Both the position numbers and the translations under genes were made by a program. Shown one piece after another: positions 1 to 10,900 of a stretch of 64,000 bases of DNA (the first letter of the stretch is position 1; each line of letters opens with the position of its first letter). The notes under the pieces were generated by a model, which did no database searches, had not been told where the DNA came from, and saw nothing but the letters and a program-made list of their open reading frames with translations. The DNA is from Roridomyces roridus (taxonomy: Eukaryota; Basidiomycota; Agaricomycetes; Agaricales; Mycenaceae), in contig JARKIF010000035.1 of NCBI GenBank assembly GCA_029378245.1, forward strand, positions 496,001-560,000. Direction: 5' to 3'.

Positions 1-1160
1 AATCGAATACTCGTTGTTGGAGAGGATGACGTCAAGGTTCCGGAGGGCGGGGAGATGGCGACACAACTCCGACGCGGGTGGGATACCGGGGATCTTGGAA
101 GATGTGAAGGCGTATTGGACGAGACGCAGTCTCTCGACATGTCGGGGCGCGGCATGTTTGGAGAGCAGGATGGAGAAAAATGTTGCACATGGGCCGTCCA
201 GGGTGAGATTACGGAGTTGAGTGAAGTCGGAGAGGCTGTGGTCACCGCTATGATGAAAGTCCGTATCGTGCCCGTCGTCTTCCTCGCTGGCGTCTGTCCA
301 TACCAGATCTTCAAGAGATTGCCGTTGCTGGCAAAGCGCATGGAGGTAGCTCTCCGCCAAAGCCTCCGTATGCTCCTCGTCGGGGTAGTGGAATTCCTGA
401 TGTCGCAGGTTCCCTAAATGGCAGGAACGCAATGCGCGGGGAAGCGCGAGTACAGCAGAGATTGCTTTAGGAGTAACAAAGCACTCGATGAGGTGGAGGT
501 GGGTGAGGGGTGTCGTGCCCGCGGGGAGGTCGATCAAGTGCTCGACCAGATTATCGAGCAGGGCTGCGCAGGAAAGGGTGAGGCGTCGGAGTGCGGGTAG
601 CTTGAAGATGCTAGTGATCTCCGTGAGACGCCAGAAGCGATTCTCATTGCCAGCCCAATGGATTGTCACTGGAGAGTATGAGCAGTGGGCGACGGAGAAC
701 ACAGGAAAACACACGACTCTCGAGATTCTGCAAGCCATTAATACCGCGGGCGGCCTCAGAAAACAATAGCCGGTATCCCTGCATGAGATCTCTCCGCCGT
801 TCGCCTGTATAGCTCCAGCGTTGATAGTTCGTGAATGGACTCTCCATCGTCAGCCTGCGGAGGTGGGTCATCGTCCCGATTATCGGTGTCAGCGCCTCGA
901 TGTCCGTTTCCTTGTGATAGTCTGGGATGAGATCGAGTGTTTCTACAGCATTGAGACGCTGCTCAGATCTCAGAGCCGGTGGTGACGAGGAGCGAGCGAT
1001 AGAGGATTGGCTCAGCCAGGAGGCGGGCGAGACGACATGTGAGGACAAGAGTGCGCAAAGAGTGCTCGTCTTGGATGGCGTCACAGATGGCGAGCAGAAG
1101 CTCTGTGGGTAGCGAGAGGAGCGTCGACGCCAATGACACCATGGAGAGCTGATAGCGATC
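1..1160 (-). pseudogene. F-box protein pseudogene, left inverted-repeat arm (3' end off window)
   Basis: This is a damaged copy of the intact F-box gene at 17603-18991. The F-box start (STLLSLPTELLLA, then CRLARLLAEPILYRS) is readable near 1130-980. A deletion of about 25 nt near 975 then shifts the frame and creates an early stop. A 3-nt insertion near 740 is harmless, and a 2-nt loss near 705 shifts the frame again. After that, leucine-rich sequence matching the paralogue runs to position 1. In the family, an N-terminal F-box binds Skp1 and the leucine-rich C-terminus recruits a substrate for ubiquitination. With two frameshifts this copy is unlikely to be functional. It is divergent to the DUF6699 gene at 1707. 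Confidence 0.85.
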
Positions 1161-1635
1161 AATCACACGGACTGGCCGTCGCTCTTCTCCTTGTCTTCTC
1201 CCGCCATCTTCTAAATGCTTTGTCTTGTCCATGCACTGCGGGCCCCTTGGGACGGCTTTCTATGAATACATAACCTGGGACCGAGGGGTGGGCACTCCGA
1301 GGCGTCAGCAAATAGCACCGCCTCTCCCCGCCACGCCACGTGTACCGGAAATCCGCCTGCTGCGCACGAAAGACTCCCAAGCACTGCCCGGCAATTTCAG
1401 TCATTGCGATGCACTTTGTTCCCGACGTGGGAGGTCGGGTGGAGCGTTTGCGGCCTCCGAAGCCCACTGCCGAATGTGCCGAGCCCTTGAAACATCTTCT
1501 AGGTCCTCCGGCCGACTGCTTTCTGCGTGCGGTACTGTCGATCTTCGGCTGGATTGGAATCATCCCACATCGCACGACGGTACAAGGAAAATTTCTTGTG
1601 CTGTGTCTCCGAGGCGATACAAGCACTTGCCTTAC

Positions 1636-1645
1636 GGTATTTAAA
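1636..1645 (+). promoter_or_regulatory. TATA-like box of left DUF6699 gene
   Basis: A tatttaaatg box lies about 65 nt upstream of the ATG at 1707. It is conserved at about 16271-16280 in the other arm. Confidence 0.45.
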
Positions 1646-1706
1646 TGTCCCTCCTCTATACCTGCCCAGCACTCACTCCCGCCCCCCGTCGTTGCAACCC
1701 CACTGC

Positions 1707-2676
1707 ATGCCAGGGAAGCACGTCCGGTTCTCCACTCAGAACACATACCACTCCTCGGACAATTCCCCTTCACGAACCTTCACGCCACCTTCCAATGCAT
1801 TCACGAATCTCCCCACTTCAGCACCTCATGCTCCCCGTCGGTCCTACACGGATCCCTCAGCGGGCAAGGCCTGCGCGCACAATCTGCTCGCACAGAGGAG
1901 CACCCCTCTCCTCTCTTACGACCTCACTCTGCACCCGTCGTCCGTCACCACGCATTACCATGGACTCTCCTCTGCGAGCATGTCCGAGCCCGCCGTCTAC
2001 CCTCCACAACCAACACTCACGATCCAATGCTCCCACCTCCCGTGGTTATTGTGAGAGAAGAGGGAAGAGGGAAGGATGTATTGAAGATGATAATAGAATA
2101 CAGCAGAGGGTAGACTACCTTATATACTGTAGTGGTTGAAACAGGCACGGAGGTTACATGTGGGAGCGGAGTCCGTCCATGCGGTGTCTAGCCAATGAGG
2201 ACTCTAGAGGGTTGGTGAATAAGCAAGAGTGGAAACAATACCATGTGAGGTATGGTTGGATAAAAGGTTAGGATAAAAGGTTGAATGGAGTGAAACACAT
2301 TGGAGGTCCGTTCAATCGGGCGTGACTCCAGGTTGAGTCTAGATGGAGTCTAGGCCCAGAAATTCAACAGTGGTCATTCACCGTCCCCGCATCCAACCGT
2401 CGATACGTGACCGTCGCAGACGTCCTCTCGTCTTTGTACCACGGCCTCCGTACGCACATTACCCCTGCGGAGTTTCAGGCACTCAGCACGCCAAAGCTCA
2501 TGCGTCGGGTGGGGTCGGCCTACGCTGCACGCTATAGGCGGCTGGAGGGGCATCGGGGGTATGCCCATGAAAAGGCTTCGGGAGTCCGACGTGTGGACTA
2601 TTTGATGGGGTGTAATGAATTTCGCGGGCTGACGTCTACAAGTACGCCTGGTGTTTGGCGTCTTCATGTTGCGTGA
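1707..2676 (+). pseudogene. DUF6699 protein gene, interrupted by a solo LTR (left copy)
   Basis: Coding begins at the ATG at 1707 (MPGKHVRFSTQ) and runs to CSHLPW at 2046. It resumes at 2375 (SFTVPASNRRYVTVADVLSS) and ends in GVWRLHVA at 2676. The order, a Ser/Pro-rich N-terminus followed by a conserved CxHLPW...YVTVADVL...GVRRVDYL module, is that of the basidiomycete DUF6699 family, whose biochemical role is unknown. Taking out the 323-bp insert and one GTGGT duplication leaves one intronless 213-residue frame with no other lesion. The gene is divergent to the F-box pseudogene. The LTR should disrupt expression unless it is spliced out. Confidence 0.85.
2047..2369 (-). mobile_element. Solo LTR (copia-like ends) inside DUF6699 ORF, left copy
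   Basis: On the minus strand it begins TGTTGAATTT and ends CTCACAATA. It is flanked by a 5-bp duplication GTGGT (2042-2046 and 2370-2374). It carries a TATA-like tatataagg on the LTR sense strand. The termini resemble those of the complete copia element at 38778 (TGTTG...CAATA), but length and body differ, so this is another family. No internal retrotransposon sequence remains. The copy at 15549-15871 has the same length and appears identical. Confidence 0.85.
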
Positions 2677-2837
2677 GGATTTTCTACAACTCGGACTAGA
2701 GCGATTGGACTCTGATACTTTACTTTACCACGATTTTACGAACTTGATACCCTCACAATGCACATACCAATATGATTATGCCTTTCAAACTATTCTGGGT
2801 GTCAAGATCTTCCCCAAATACTCGTACATACACAGAT

Positions 2838-3152
2838 TTAGTGCATTTCAAGAAGGTTCGGCGCCGACCCCAACAAAAAATCAATCTGCTGCTCAAGATC
2901 CGCCTCCACCAATTCGCCTCGACGGATCTTCCGCGAAAGCCCCACGAGCCTCGGATAAAACTTGTCCATCTCATGCGTCCTCAAGGGGACGAGCCAGAGA
3001 CGCGGGTCCATCAGACCCTTCGGAATGAGGATACCATGCAGCTGATAATCCCCTCCAACTTGAAGCGACGCACGTTCAATAATATTCTGCCACACTTCAC
3101 ACGCGAAATTGCCATCATCCGGAAACAGGGTTGAGAATGCAGAATCGCCCAT
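2838..3152 (-). other. Unrecognised coding relic (YQLHG...VPLRT module)
   Basis: An open stretch encodes GDYQLHGILIPKG, then RLWLVPLRTHEMDKFY and LVGLSRKI. A clearly related stretch lies on the minus strand at about 44010-44230 (GRYQLHGICMLEG, TWIVPLRTDGEELF, LVKLSQQL). The shared pattern argues for a real protein family rather than chance, but I do not recognise it. No convincing start or complete gene surrounds it, so it is probably a fragment. It lies just outside the end of inverted repeat 1. Confidence 0.4.
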
Positions 3153-4142
3153 ACTTAATCCTAGGGTGCGCCACCCAGAACGGAACGACTAGGCCATAAT
3201 CTGCCGTCGAAACCGCCTCGGATCTGAAACGCGGCCTGCCCGATGTTTTGGTCCGCCACCTTCACTCACGGTTTACCCGGGTCTCACCTTTTTTCGTAGG
3301 CGGATTCGGAGACACATGAGAAAGAGCACTCTGAAGATGATGAGGCAAGTCGACGTTTTGCAGTAGTACACGGATTTACACAGGCCTTTCAGTGCGACCC
3401 CTTCTCCAAAGATCTCTTCGCTCTAGCGGTAACGGACCTAGTTCCCGCATCCCGCGTCCACGCCCAACTGGCATTTCATTGTAGGAGAATATTCTTCGAC
3501 GCGCGGGCGAGGTCACCGACGCGAAACTGTTTGAAGCGTTGGACGATGAGGCAGGTACGATCGTCCTTAGTCCTTGTCGTGATTCGACATTTGATGCGCT
3601 ACCACAGCTATTGGAGTCAAAGCCATTTCGATGCGCTACCTATCCAATGTTGGCGAGCCGTCGGATACGGTGTTCGCCCAAGCGGCGCTTGGGTTGGATG
3701 TTGCCAAAGCCCAGGTAAGCTGTTTCTCTTCCTCTTCCCATCCGGTGCGTGCCGAACAGCTGACGCTGGACACGAAGATAAAGGCCGAACGAGACTTGAA
3801 GAACGGGATTCCGCCTCCTCGGTCCACTCTTCCTCGGCTCGCGTCGCAATGGCCGACGCTTGTTGCTTTGGATATCAGTGCGGACCATACGTCTCTCTTG
3901 ATCGATGGTTAGGCTGATGAGGGATACGGTCGCGAAACATGCTAGACCGAAAAATCCAAATGCCCAATCTACGTCAACCCAAAGTGAGTACAAGTAAGTA
4001 TCCATCCTGTCCGAAAGCTGACCCTGCTGCTTTCAGTCGTTGAGAGTTGAACATCATCTCCTTCTTGAATATCTGCAATCGAAACAATTCCTAGTGAGTG
4101 GGGTATGTATTTGTATATAATAGGTATCACAATCAAAGCCGT
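3153..4142. other. No recognised gene; possible coding remnant on plus strand
   Basis: Open plus-strand segments around 3420-3912 show coding-like composition, for example AKLFEALDDEAGTIVLSPC near 3530 and PRLASQWPTLVALDISADH near 3840. They would need splicing near 3715-3760 to join. I recognise no family. The segment ends just downstream of the ABC transporter stop. Confidence 0.3.
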
Positions 4143-7100
4143 TCAATCCCTTGTCTCCAACGCCTGCAACCGCACAAAACTCGCATAATCCCCACCCCGC
4201 CTCAACAGCTCATCGTGTGTCCCAGATTCACTGATCACCCCGTCCTTCATGAAATATCTGTTGGAACTAAGCAGCTGTTTACTTGGCATTTGACTTGAAC
4301 TTCAACACACATCCGATCCGCGTTCTGAATCGTCGAAAGTCTGTGCGCTATAGCGACGACGCTGCGGCCTGCAGCGGCGTTGTCGAGGGCCTGCTGGACC
4401 ACTTTCTCCGAAGCCGAATCGAGTGCGGACGTAGCCTAGATGCCAGAGGTGTCAGCGTTTCTTCGATAATACACGCTACTTACCTCGTCGAGGAGAAGAA
4501 TTCGAGGATCTCGAACGAGTGCACGAGCTATTGCGATGCGTTCTGAAAAGTGTCATGTAGTACTCAGTCATCTCCGAGAGGACTAGCGTACGTTTCTGCC
4601 CGCCACTAAGCTGCGATCCCTTCCCACCAACCTGTGTCTCGAATCCACTGTGCATGTCCAGATCAGCAAGGGCTGAAAACAGAAAATGTAACGTACTCGG
4701 GCAAAGACTGTATAAACTCCAATATATTCGCATCACGAGAGACTTCTTCCAACTCTTGCTGCGACACATCGGCCTCGGGTTTTATAGCGCCGAGGAGGAT
4801 GTTGAATCGGATCTTGTTCCGGATTAGCAGATGAAACCAAAGGTAAGGTCCAGGCGCACCGTTCCAGCGTAGAGCGTCGGCTCCTGCGAAACCAATGCCA
4901 TCTCGCGGCGATAATCCTGGATATCCAACGTATCCACGGGAACGCCGTCAAGCTGCAAACACAGAGATGAGTATGTAAGCCGCACACAGAACCAACTACG
5001 TACACTTATCGTTCCCCCGCCGCACTCATAAAACCTCTCAATGAGCTGAATCCTGTAATCAAGGCAGTCAACAACACTCTCTTACAATGAATCAGCACCT
5101 ACACCGTGCTCTTCCCGGACCCGCTGGCCCCAACCAGCGCGACAAACTCCCCAGGCCTCACCTCGAACGACAGCCCACGGAGGACTTTGATTCCGGGGCG
5201 CGTGGGGTAATTAAAGTGCACCGAGTCGAATTTGAGATGTCCTGCGGGGGTTGAGTGGGATTTCTCCTCCTCAGCACTCTTCTCGGCCCCTACAGGAAGG
5301 TGAGGAATGGGTATCCCTGGACTGGATTCGAGTAGCCGGATGATGGAAGTTCCGGCTGCGCGTGCGATGGAGAGATCTGGTGCAAAAGAAAAGACATTCC
5401 CCGCATTCATAGTCCCAAACGTCGCCTATCGCCCTCGTTAGTTAAATTACACAATCAAAATCAAGCTCAACTCACCGCCGTCAACGTGATGAAAAACTCG
5501 AACGTCGTACACTCCCTCCTCGAAACTAGCACAGCTCCATACCACATCACCAACGAAATAACCCAAAACGAAATCGTCTGCGACAGCGCAAATAGGAGGG
5601 CACTCCACAGCGCTGCCTTCCTCGCGTTGTTCAACGGTTGGAGGAGACTGGCGCTGTAGAGTGCGCAGCAGTGGTCCTCCGCGGTGAGGGCGGCGACGGT
5701 GCGGGCGGACGCGGAGGCTTCGCAGGCGAGGAGGGCGGAGGAGGCGTATGCGCGTTTGTTGGTTTCGTCCTTGAGGACGATGACGAGGAGACGGACGTAG
5801 CCTGTGAGGAAGAGGACTGGGGCGCAGGCTGGAAACAGTCAGTGAGCGGATGGATAGATGGGGCAAGGAGGTCCTAGGCACCGATGGAAACGAGTCCCAG
5901 TTTCCAAACGAATATACTACATTCATTCAAAACGAGTCTCGTTGTGCTATGAAATCCATGACTCACAGTCCTACGATCCACCCAGCGGTGAGGGTCGCTA
6001 TACATTCGATGATTCTGAGGAAATGAGCATCGAAGATGCAGAGAGGGAAGGAAACTCACGCGCCGAGCGTTATACCAATGAGACCCTTGACTTTCTGTGG
6101 ATGGTCACTGAGATTCGACGTCAAGCTGCCCGTCTACATTCCACTTGCGTCCATCAATCAATCTTCATAGAACCAAGAATACGCACATTATTTTCGTTCC
6201 CATCGAAGAACTGGACTTTGAACGCTACTCAGGAAAGTGCATGGAATGGAGGAAGGAAAGACGTACTCTTCTGCCCCAATATCGCACGGAAGAGCTGAGA
6301 TCGGAGTTTGCCTGTAAACGACGCAGCAGCCGATCCGAAGAGGTAGTTTTGCTGCAAGCCCGTCAACGGCGTCGGTTGATTATTCCGAACATTTAGTTAC
6401 CATGGAAATGCATACCCCTCCACCGATGGCCACGACGAACATGTAAAGCGCCGTACGATCGCCGAGGTGTCTGCGGGTCTGGGACAACGCGTGAGATCGG
6501 TTGAACGTTGAACATCGAAGAACTGACATGGGGATCGGGTTCGGAGAACGCCGCGATGCCTTTGGCTTTCAAGGGCCGTCTGCGTCAACGAAGATATTGA
6601 GAGAATTGCAGGAGGCTCACAGTATATAACACTATACGCGGGGTATATCTGAGTGCAGGATTGATCAGCTTATAGCATATGAACACCCGTAGATACACAC
6701 CATGCCGCTCACTGTCATCCAATGAAAAACTTGCATCGAAATGAAGCAAGGAATGACGCACGTATAGCAAAGACGGAACCGACAGCATACTTCCTCCAGG
6801 AACTCCGATTGATCTGGGCCAACCTCCAAAAGAGGTCGAAAATCCCAATCGTCCCCTGCCCCTCCTCCGCTTTGGTGGTTTGCTGTTTCGCCAGACTCTC
6901 CAGCGACTCGGATGAATCTTGCGCTTTTATCTTGGTACCTTCCGCAGGGTGTGTCGAGGACTCGAAAACGGATGTGACCGAGTCCTCCTTGTCGTCCCGC
7001 AACTTCTGCGCTTCGACGAGCTGCGCATACAAACCCGCGGAATCCCCGAGGAGATCGTTGTGCGTGCCGTGTTGCATAACCTTACCCTCCGCCATGACAT

Positions 7101-9471
7101 ATATCGAATCAGCGTCCTTGATTGTCGACAGTCGGTGTGCTATAACGATCCCAGTGCGTCCTTCACGAGGTTACCACTGCTCTCGATCCGAATCGAAGAA
7201 CTCACCTTTCCTCGCCCTATCAAGCGCACTCTGCATAATCCCCTCACTCTCCGTATCAAGCGCCGACGTCGCCTCATCCAACAACAAAATCTTCGGATCT
7301 TTGACGATAGCCCTCGCAATGGCCAATCTTTGCTTCTGACCCCCTGAAAGGAGGAATCCACGCTCTCCAACGAGTGTGTCGTACCCTTCCGGGAGCTTGG
7401 AGACAAAGTCGTGTGCGTGGGCGCAGATGCATGCGTCACGGATGCGCGTAAATTGGTCTTCAGGGCTGAGTTCTGAGTACGGGGAGTTGAGGAGACCGTA
7501 GGCTACGTTGTCGCGCACTGGCGTAGGGGAATGAGAGAACGGGGGAAGGAGGAGAGGAGGGAAAGTAAATACCGCTAGCATTGAAAAGCACCGGCTCCTG
7601 CGCAACGTAACCCATCTGGGCACGCAGGTACTTGATGTTGATCTCCTTGACGTCCATACCATCCAGCCGTATGACACCCACCGCTTCGGCATCGTTTGGA
7701 ACTGGATCGTAGAATCGCTCCACCAGCGCCAATACCGTCGACTTGCCTGACCCAGATGCACCGACGAGCGCCGTCGTAGTGCCCGCGGGGAACTCCAACG
7801 ACACGTCGTGCAAGACACGCGTTTCGGAGCGGGTCGGGTACGCGAAGCTCACGTGCTCGAGGGTGAGCGCTCCTGAAACGGGGCTGGGTTTCGCACCGCC
7901 GGGATCTGCTGAATCAATGGATGGCGGCACTCGGTCGATGGTATCGAAGAGCTTCGCGGCGGCGCCAGTGGCGAGTGCCATTGCTGCGGGATGATGAGCA
8001 TGCAATAATGGGAGAGAATGGCACGAACACTGCATCTGTGGCCCGAGGATGACGAGTGCAAAAGTGCCTTGAAGGACGGCCATGAATGATGTGACCACCG
8101 CTCCCGCATCCACTACAGTACTCAGTCTGGGAACCGGGTAGCCAATCTCCACATACCTTCACCCCGATTCACCAACGTAACTCCATATGAGAATGCTTGC
8201 AACACGATCAACACCCCGCAATGAACGGAAGAATCAACCCGACGCACCCAACGCATATGCTGCGAAAACAGCGAAATAAAACAACCCCATCATCCCACCC
8301 GTGAACGTCGCCACGAGCATATCCACTCGCCGCGCGTGCAGTACAAAGGCATCGTACATGCGTGCCAGCGTCTCCTGTGTGCCAAACGCATGTGCAGTCC
8401 GGATGGTAGAGATGGCCTCTTCCGCGAGGGTTCCCCCCTCTGCCACGTGCTTGAGGGATGCCCTGTGGGCAGGCGTTGAGAAGGAAGGAAAGACAAAGGT
8501 ACAGGCTTACTCGGTGTACTTGGCCACGAACTTGCCCATGAGCCCACCGATGAGGGACATGAACGGAAGCATGGTGGAGAGCACGAGCGCCATGCGCCAA
8601 GAGCGGATGTAAGCGAGTATGAACCCCGAAAAGAAGCTCGCCATAAGAAAGACAGCGAGTGCGACTTTCTCCGAGATACCCTGTTGCACAAGATCTACAG
8701 AACGTAAGCTGCGAGAACGGGCAGGTGAATATTGCTACTAACGCGTGTCCGTCTGTATACGTGTAACGATCTCGCCTGCCCCGACGGAATCGAAGAACGC
8801 GGGATCCTGTCGCAGGACGGCCTGGAGATACCGCTCGCGAATCCGCTTGGCGTTGAGCTCCGAGGTAACAACCCAGGTGTGCATGTAGAGGTAGGTTGTG
8901 AAGAATTCTCCCAGTCCTAATTCCGGTCACTCATGATATCTTCAAAGCGGAAGAAGACAGACCAAGCAACGCCAGGTACCCCGCGTTCCTCCCAGATGAA
9001 TGTCGAAAGTGGGCAGCGGCGACGGAGAGCCCGGCAGCTGCACCGGGTGTCCCACTCTGCGCCTCCGCCAAGGCCAGAGTGAAGGTGACAAAATCTTGTG
9101 TGAGGTTGCCGAAAAAGATGCTCATTAGCGGCTGCGAGGTCAAAGTCAGTCGTAGATTGGGTTTATCGCAGACTACGAACCGCGATGGTACCCGCAGAAC
9201 CGGCTGCAATGAGGCCGAGGAAGTTCAGAACGAGTTCACCCCGTGTCGCGAATCTGGTCATTGTTAGGGGTGTCGATGGACAGAGGAGACGGGAATACCG
9301 GAATAGTTTGAAGAAGGATACCGGTGGCACCTTGGGTTTGTCCTCTGGCTGTGGGTCTGGCTCCTCCGTTGTCTGTCGGGGCCCAAACAGGAGGAATTTT
9401 CGTCTGCCATTCTTCGCGTCATGGGGAGGAGGAGGAGGAGGAGGAGAAGGGTCGCCTGTCGAATCGTGCAT
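4143..9471 (-). CDS. Full-length ABCB (MDR/Pmd1-type) ABC transporter
   Basis: This multi-exon gene encodes TMD1-NBD1-TMD2-NBD2, the layout of fungal ABCB multidrug and leptomycin B-type exporters in the plasma membrane. The start is the ATG at 9471 ([16 protein letters not shown], a cytosolic Pro-rich leader). NBD1 shows Walker [10 protein letters not shown] (about 7750), LSGGQKQR (about 7335), Walker [13 protein letters not shown] and the IAHRLST H-loop across a 45-nt intron. NBD2 shows GASGSGKST (about 5115), the Q-loop region near 4890, LSGGQ (about 4600), [13 protein letters not shown] and IAHRLST. It ends with [16 protein letters not shown] and a stop at 4145-4143. Introns are about 40-60 nt. 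No frameshift was seen once introns are removed, so both ATP sites look competent. The substrate cannot be inferred. Confidence 0.92.
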
Positions 9472-10084
9472 GGTGGCAGCAAGAAAGATCGTCGCATTTA
9501 AGTAATTGACACCAGCGGTGACTCGAGTGCCGAGAGGTGCCGACCTCTGAGATGACACGTATCGCCTTGGTATCACCTCAGGCGCAGCAGTGCGCAGACA
9601 CGCTGTCGCGACCCGCGCTGGTGTATGTAAGATCGCAGTTTCTTGGCAATTTCCACAGCTATGGGCTGATATCTGCTGAGATAGGCTGAGATCCCTCTCC
9701 TGGGTCTTCTCCAGGTTGCGCCAAGGCGAGAAGCAAAGGAGAGTAAGGTGAGAGATGCCGAGAAGCCACGTCATACAGCGATCAAGGTTCCGAGACCGAT
9801 CTGATGGGATCCGCAGTCATGTGGCAATGAGTCATCAATGCATCAGCGTCTCTTCTGAAGTCTGTCTTTTCCACCATGTCGCCACCATGGGCCACCATCT
9901 CCATTCAATGTATCCACCATCTCGCGCTAGTCACCCAATCCTGGGTTCATCGCCCAGTCTGAAGCTCCGCTGTACAAGCCCAGTGGAGACACCGCAGCAA
10001 AAGAAACGGCGGTCTAAGGTCTTCTAACTGATCGAGGTACGAGCTCGCGCAACTCTCCCCACCTCGTCAAGGGCCTTGTATACT

Positions 10085-10175
10085 TACCTCCGCTTCAGTT
10101 GCAAGGCCCTTGCCCCAGGTTCGATTCCTGGTCAGGACATAGCACTGTGTCTGGATTCTTTCTTTTGTTTCTGTA
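10085..10175 (+). repeat. tRNA-like B-box module (possible SINE fragment)
   Basis: Here GTTGCAA precedes ggttcgattcc (10118-10128, an exact Pol III B-box with a 5-bp CCAGG/CCTGG stem) and then GACATAG, followed by a T-rich tract. No matching 5' acceptor stem is present, so it is not a functional tRNA. Modules of the same layout occur at about 32985-33095 and, reversed, at about 53675-53790. Confidence 0.35.
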
Positions 10176-10433
10176 CCACGACATTTGTGCGTAGAACCCA
10201 CATTCCACAAATATATTGGAGCATGAGCTGCCAGTGGTACTGAGCGCCGGACAATTGTAAATAGTCCGGCGCTGGGAACTTGCTGGGAACTTCACCGGAG
10301 TTCACCGGCTGCTGACCATCAAACTTTGTACACATGTGGGCGTCGGATGTCTGAAACTTTCTTCCGCACCACCATCATCTCGTAAATCCGCTGGCGAAGG
10401 CCTCAAGACTCTCTCCCTTCCGCATGATACAGC

Positions 10434-10679
10434 GGTTTTCAAAACTGTATACGGGTTTGATACAGTGCTCCACCTTCATTTGTGTTGACCTCTGTGTGCC
10501 GGTGAGTCTGCTTTGACTCCACTCGCCTGCCCGGAAAGGGCAATCCCGTCTAGCCACGGCACGGCTCTTGAATTGAGTTGTGGAGTTGAGTGGAGCAGAA
10601 GCTCGACTCTCCGTCAAACAAAGGTCATCAAAGACGAACGCGGAGCGAGGCTCCAAACCCGTATACAGTTTTGAAAACA
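10434..10679. repeat. Fold-back element with 24-bp arms
   Basis: The arm at 10435-10458 and the arm at 10655-10678 are perfect inverse copies (gttttcaaaactgtatac... and its complement). A weaker inner inverted pair (gactccactc / gagtggag) suggests an imperfect hairpin-forming insertion about 700 bp upstream of the esterase start region. Confidence 0.45.
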
Positions 10680-10900
10680 GCTGTATATTCTCCCATCTTC
10701 TCCCCGCCAAGCGTTTGTCAGCACAGAAAGGCGCGCCGGCCGCCGTCATGGAGTCGCCCCGCCCTCTCGGATCATCCTTCTCGCGATTTCAGATTTCCCA
10801 GAGACCACTTGACCCCGTCATCTGATACCCTGTTGCGACCTCGGTTCATGCTAAAAGCCGCCTCTCCTCATATGACAATGGACCAAGGCCACCCACCACC

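Larger units (their letters stand above)
1..2815. repeat. Long inverted repeat 1, left arm
   Basis: This segment matches the reverse complement of roughly 15110-18770, once the hAT insertion in the other arm is ignored. It holds an F-box pseudogene, the shared promoter region, a DUF6699 gene with a solo LTR, and about 130 bp beyond its stop. Similarity fades near 2800-2815. The outer end lies left of the window. By eye most of the arm is about 90-96 percent identical, with a block at about 1380-2370 that is almost identical. Confidence 0.85.
9472..10900. other. Intergenic: divergent promoters, SINE-like and fold-back elements
   Basis: This lies between the divergent ABC transporter and carboxylesterase. 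No gene was recognised. It holds a tRNA-like B-box module near 10085-10175 and a 24-bp perfect inverted repeat (10434-10679). Confidence 0.6.

Noticed and set aside
1340..2139. Long overlapping plus-strand frames upstream of and across DUF6699
   Set aside because: Only the frame with MPGKHVRF at 1707 matches a family; the others are shadows extending into promoter or LTR.
2055..2359. A native 300-nt intron in DUF6699
   Set aside because: The segment has LTR termini and a 5-bp target duplication; without it the exon is continuous.
10060..10140. A functional tRNA gene
   Set aside because: B-box and T-arm are good, but there is no 7-bp acceptor stem or D-arm at the right distance.
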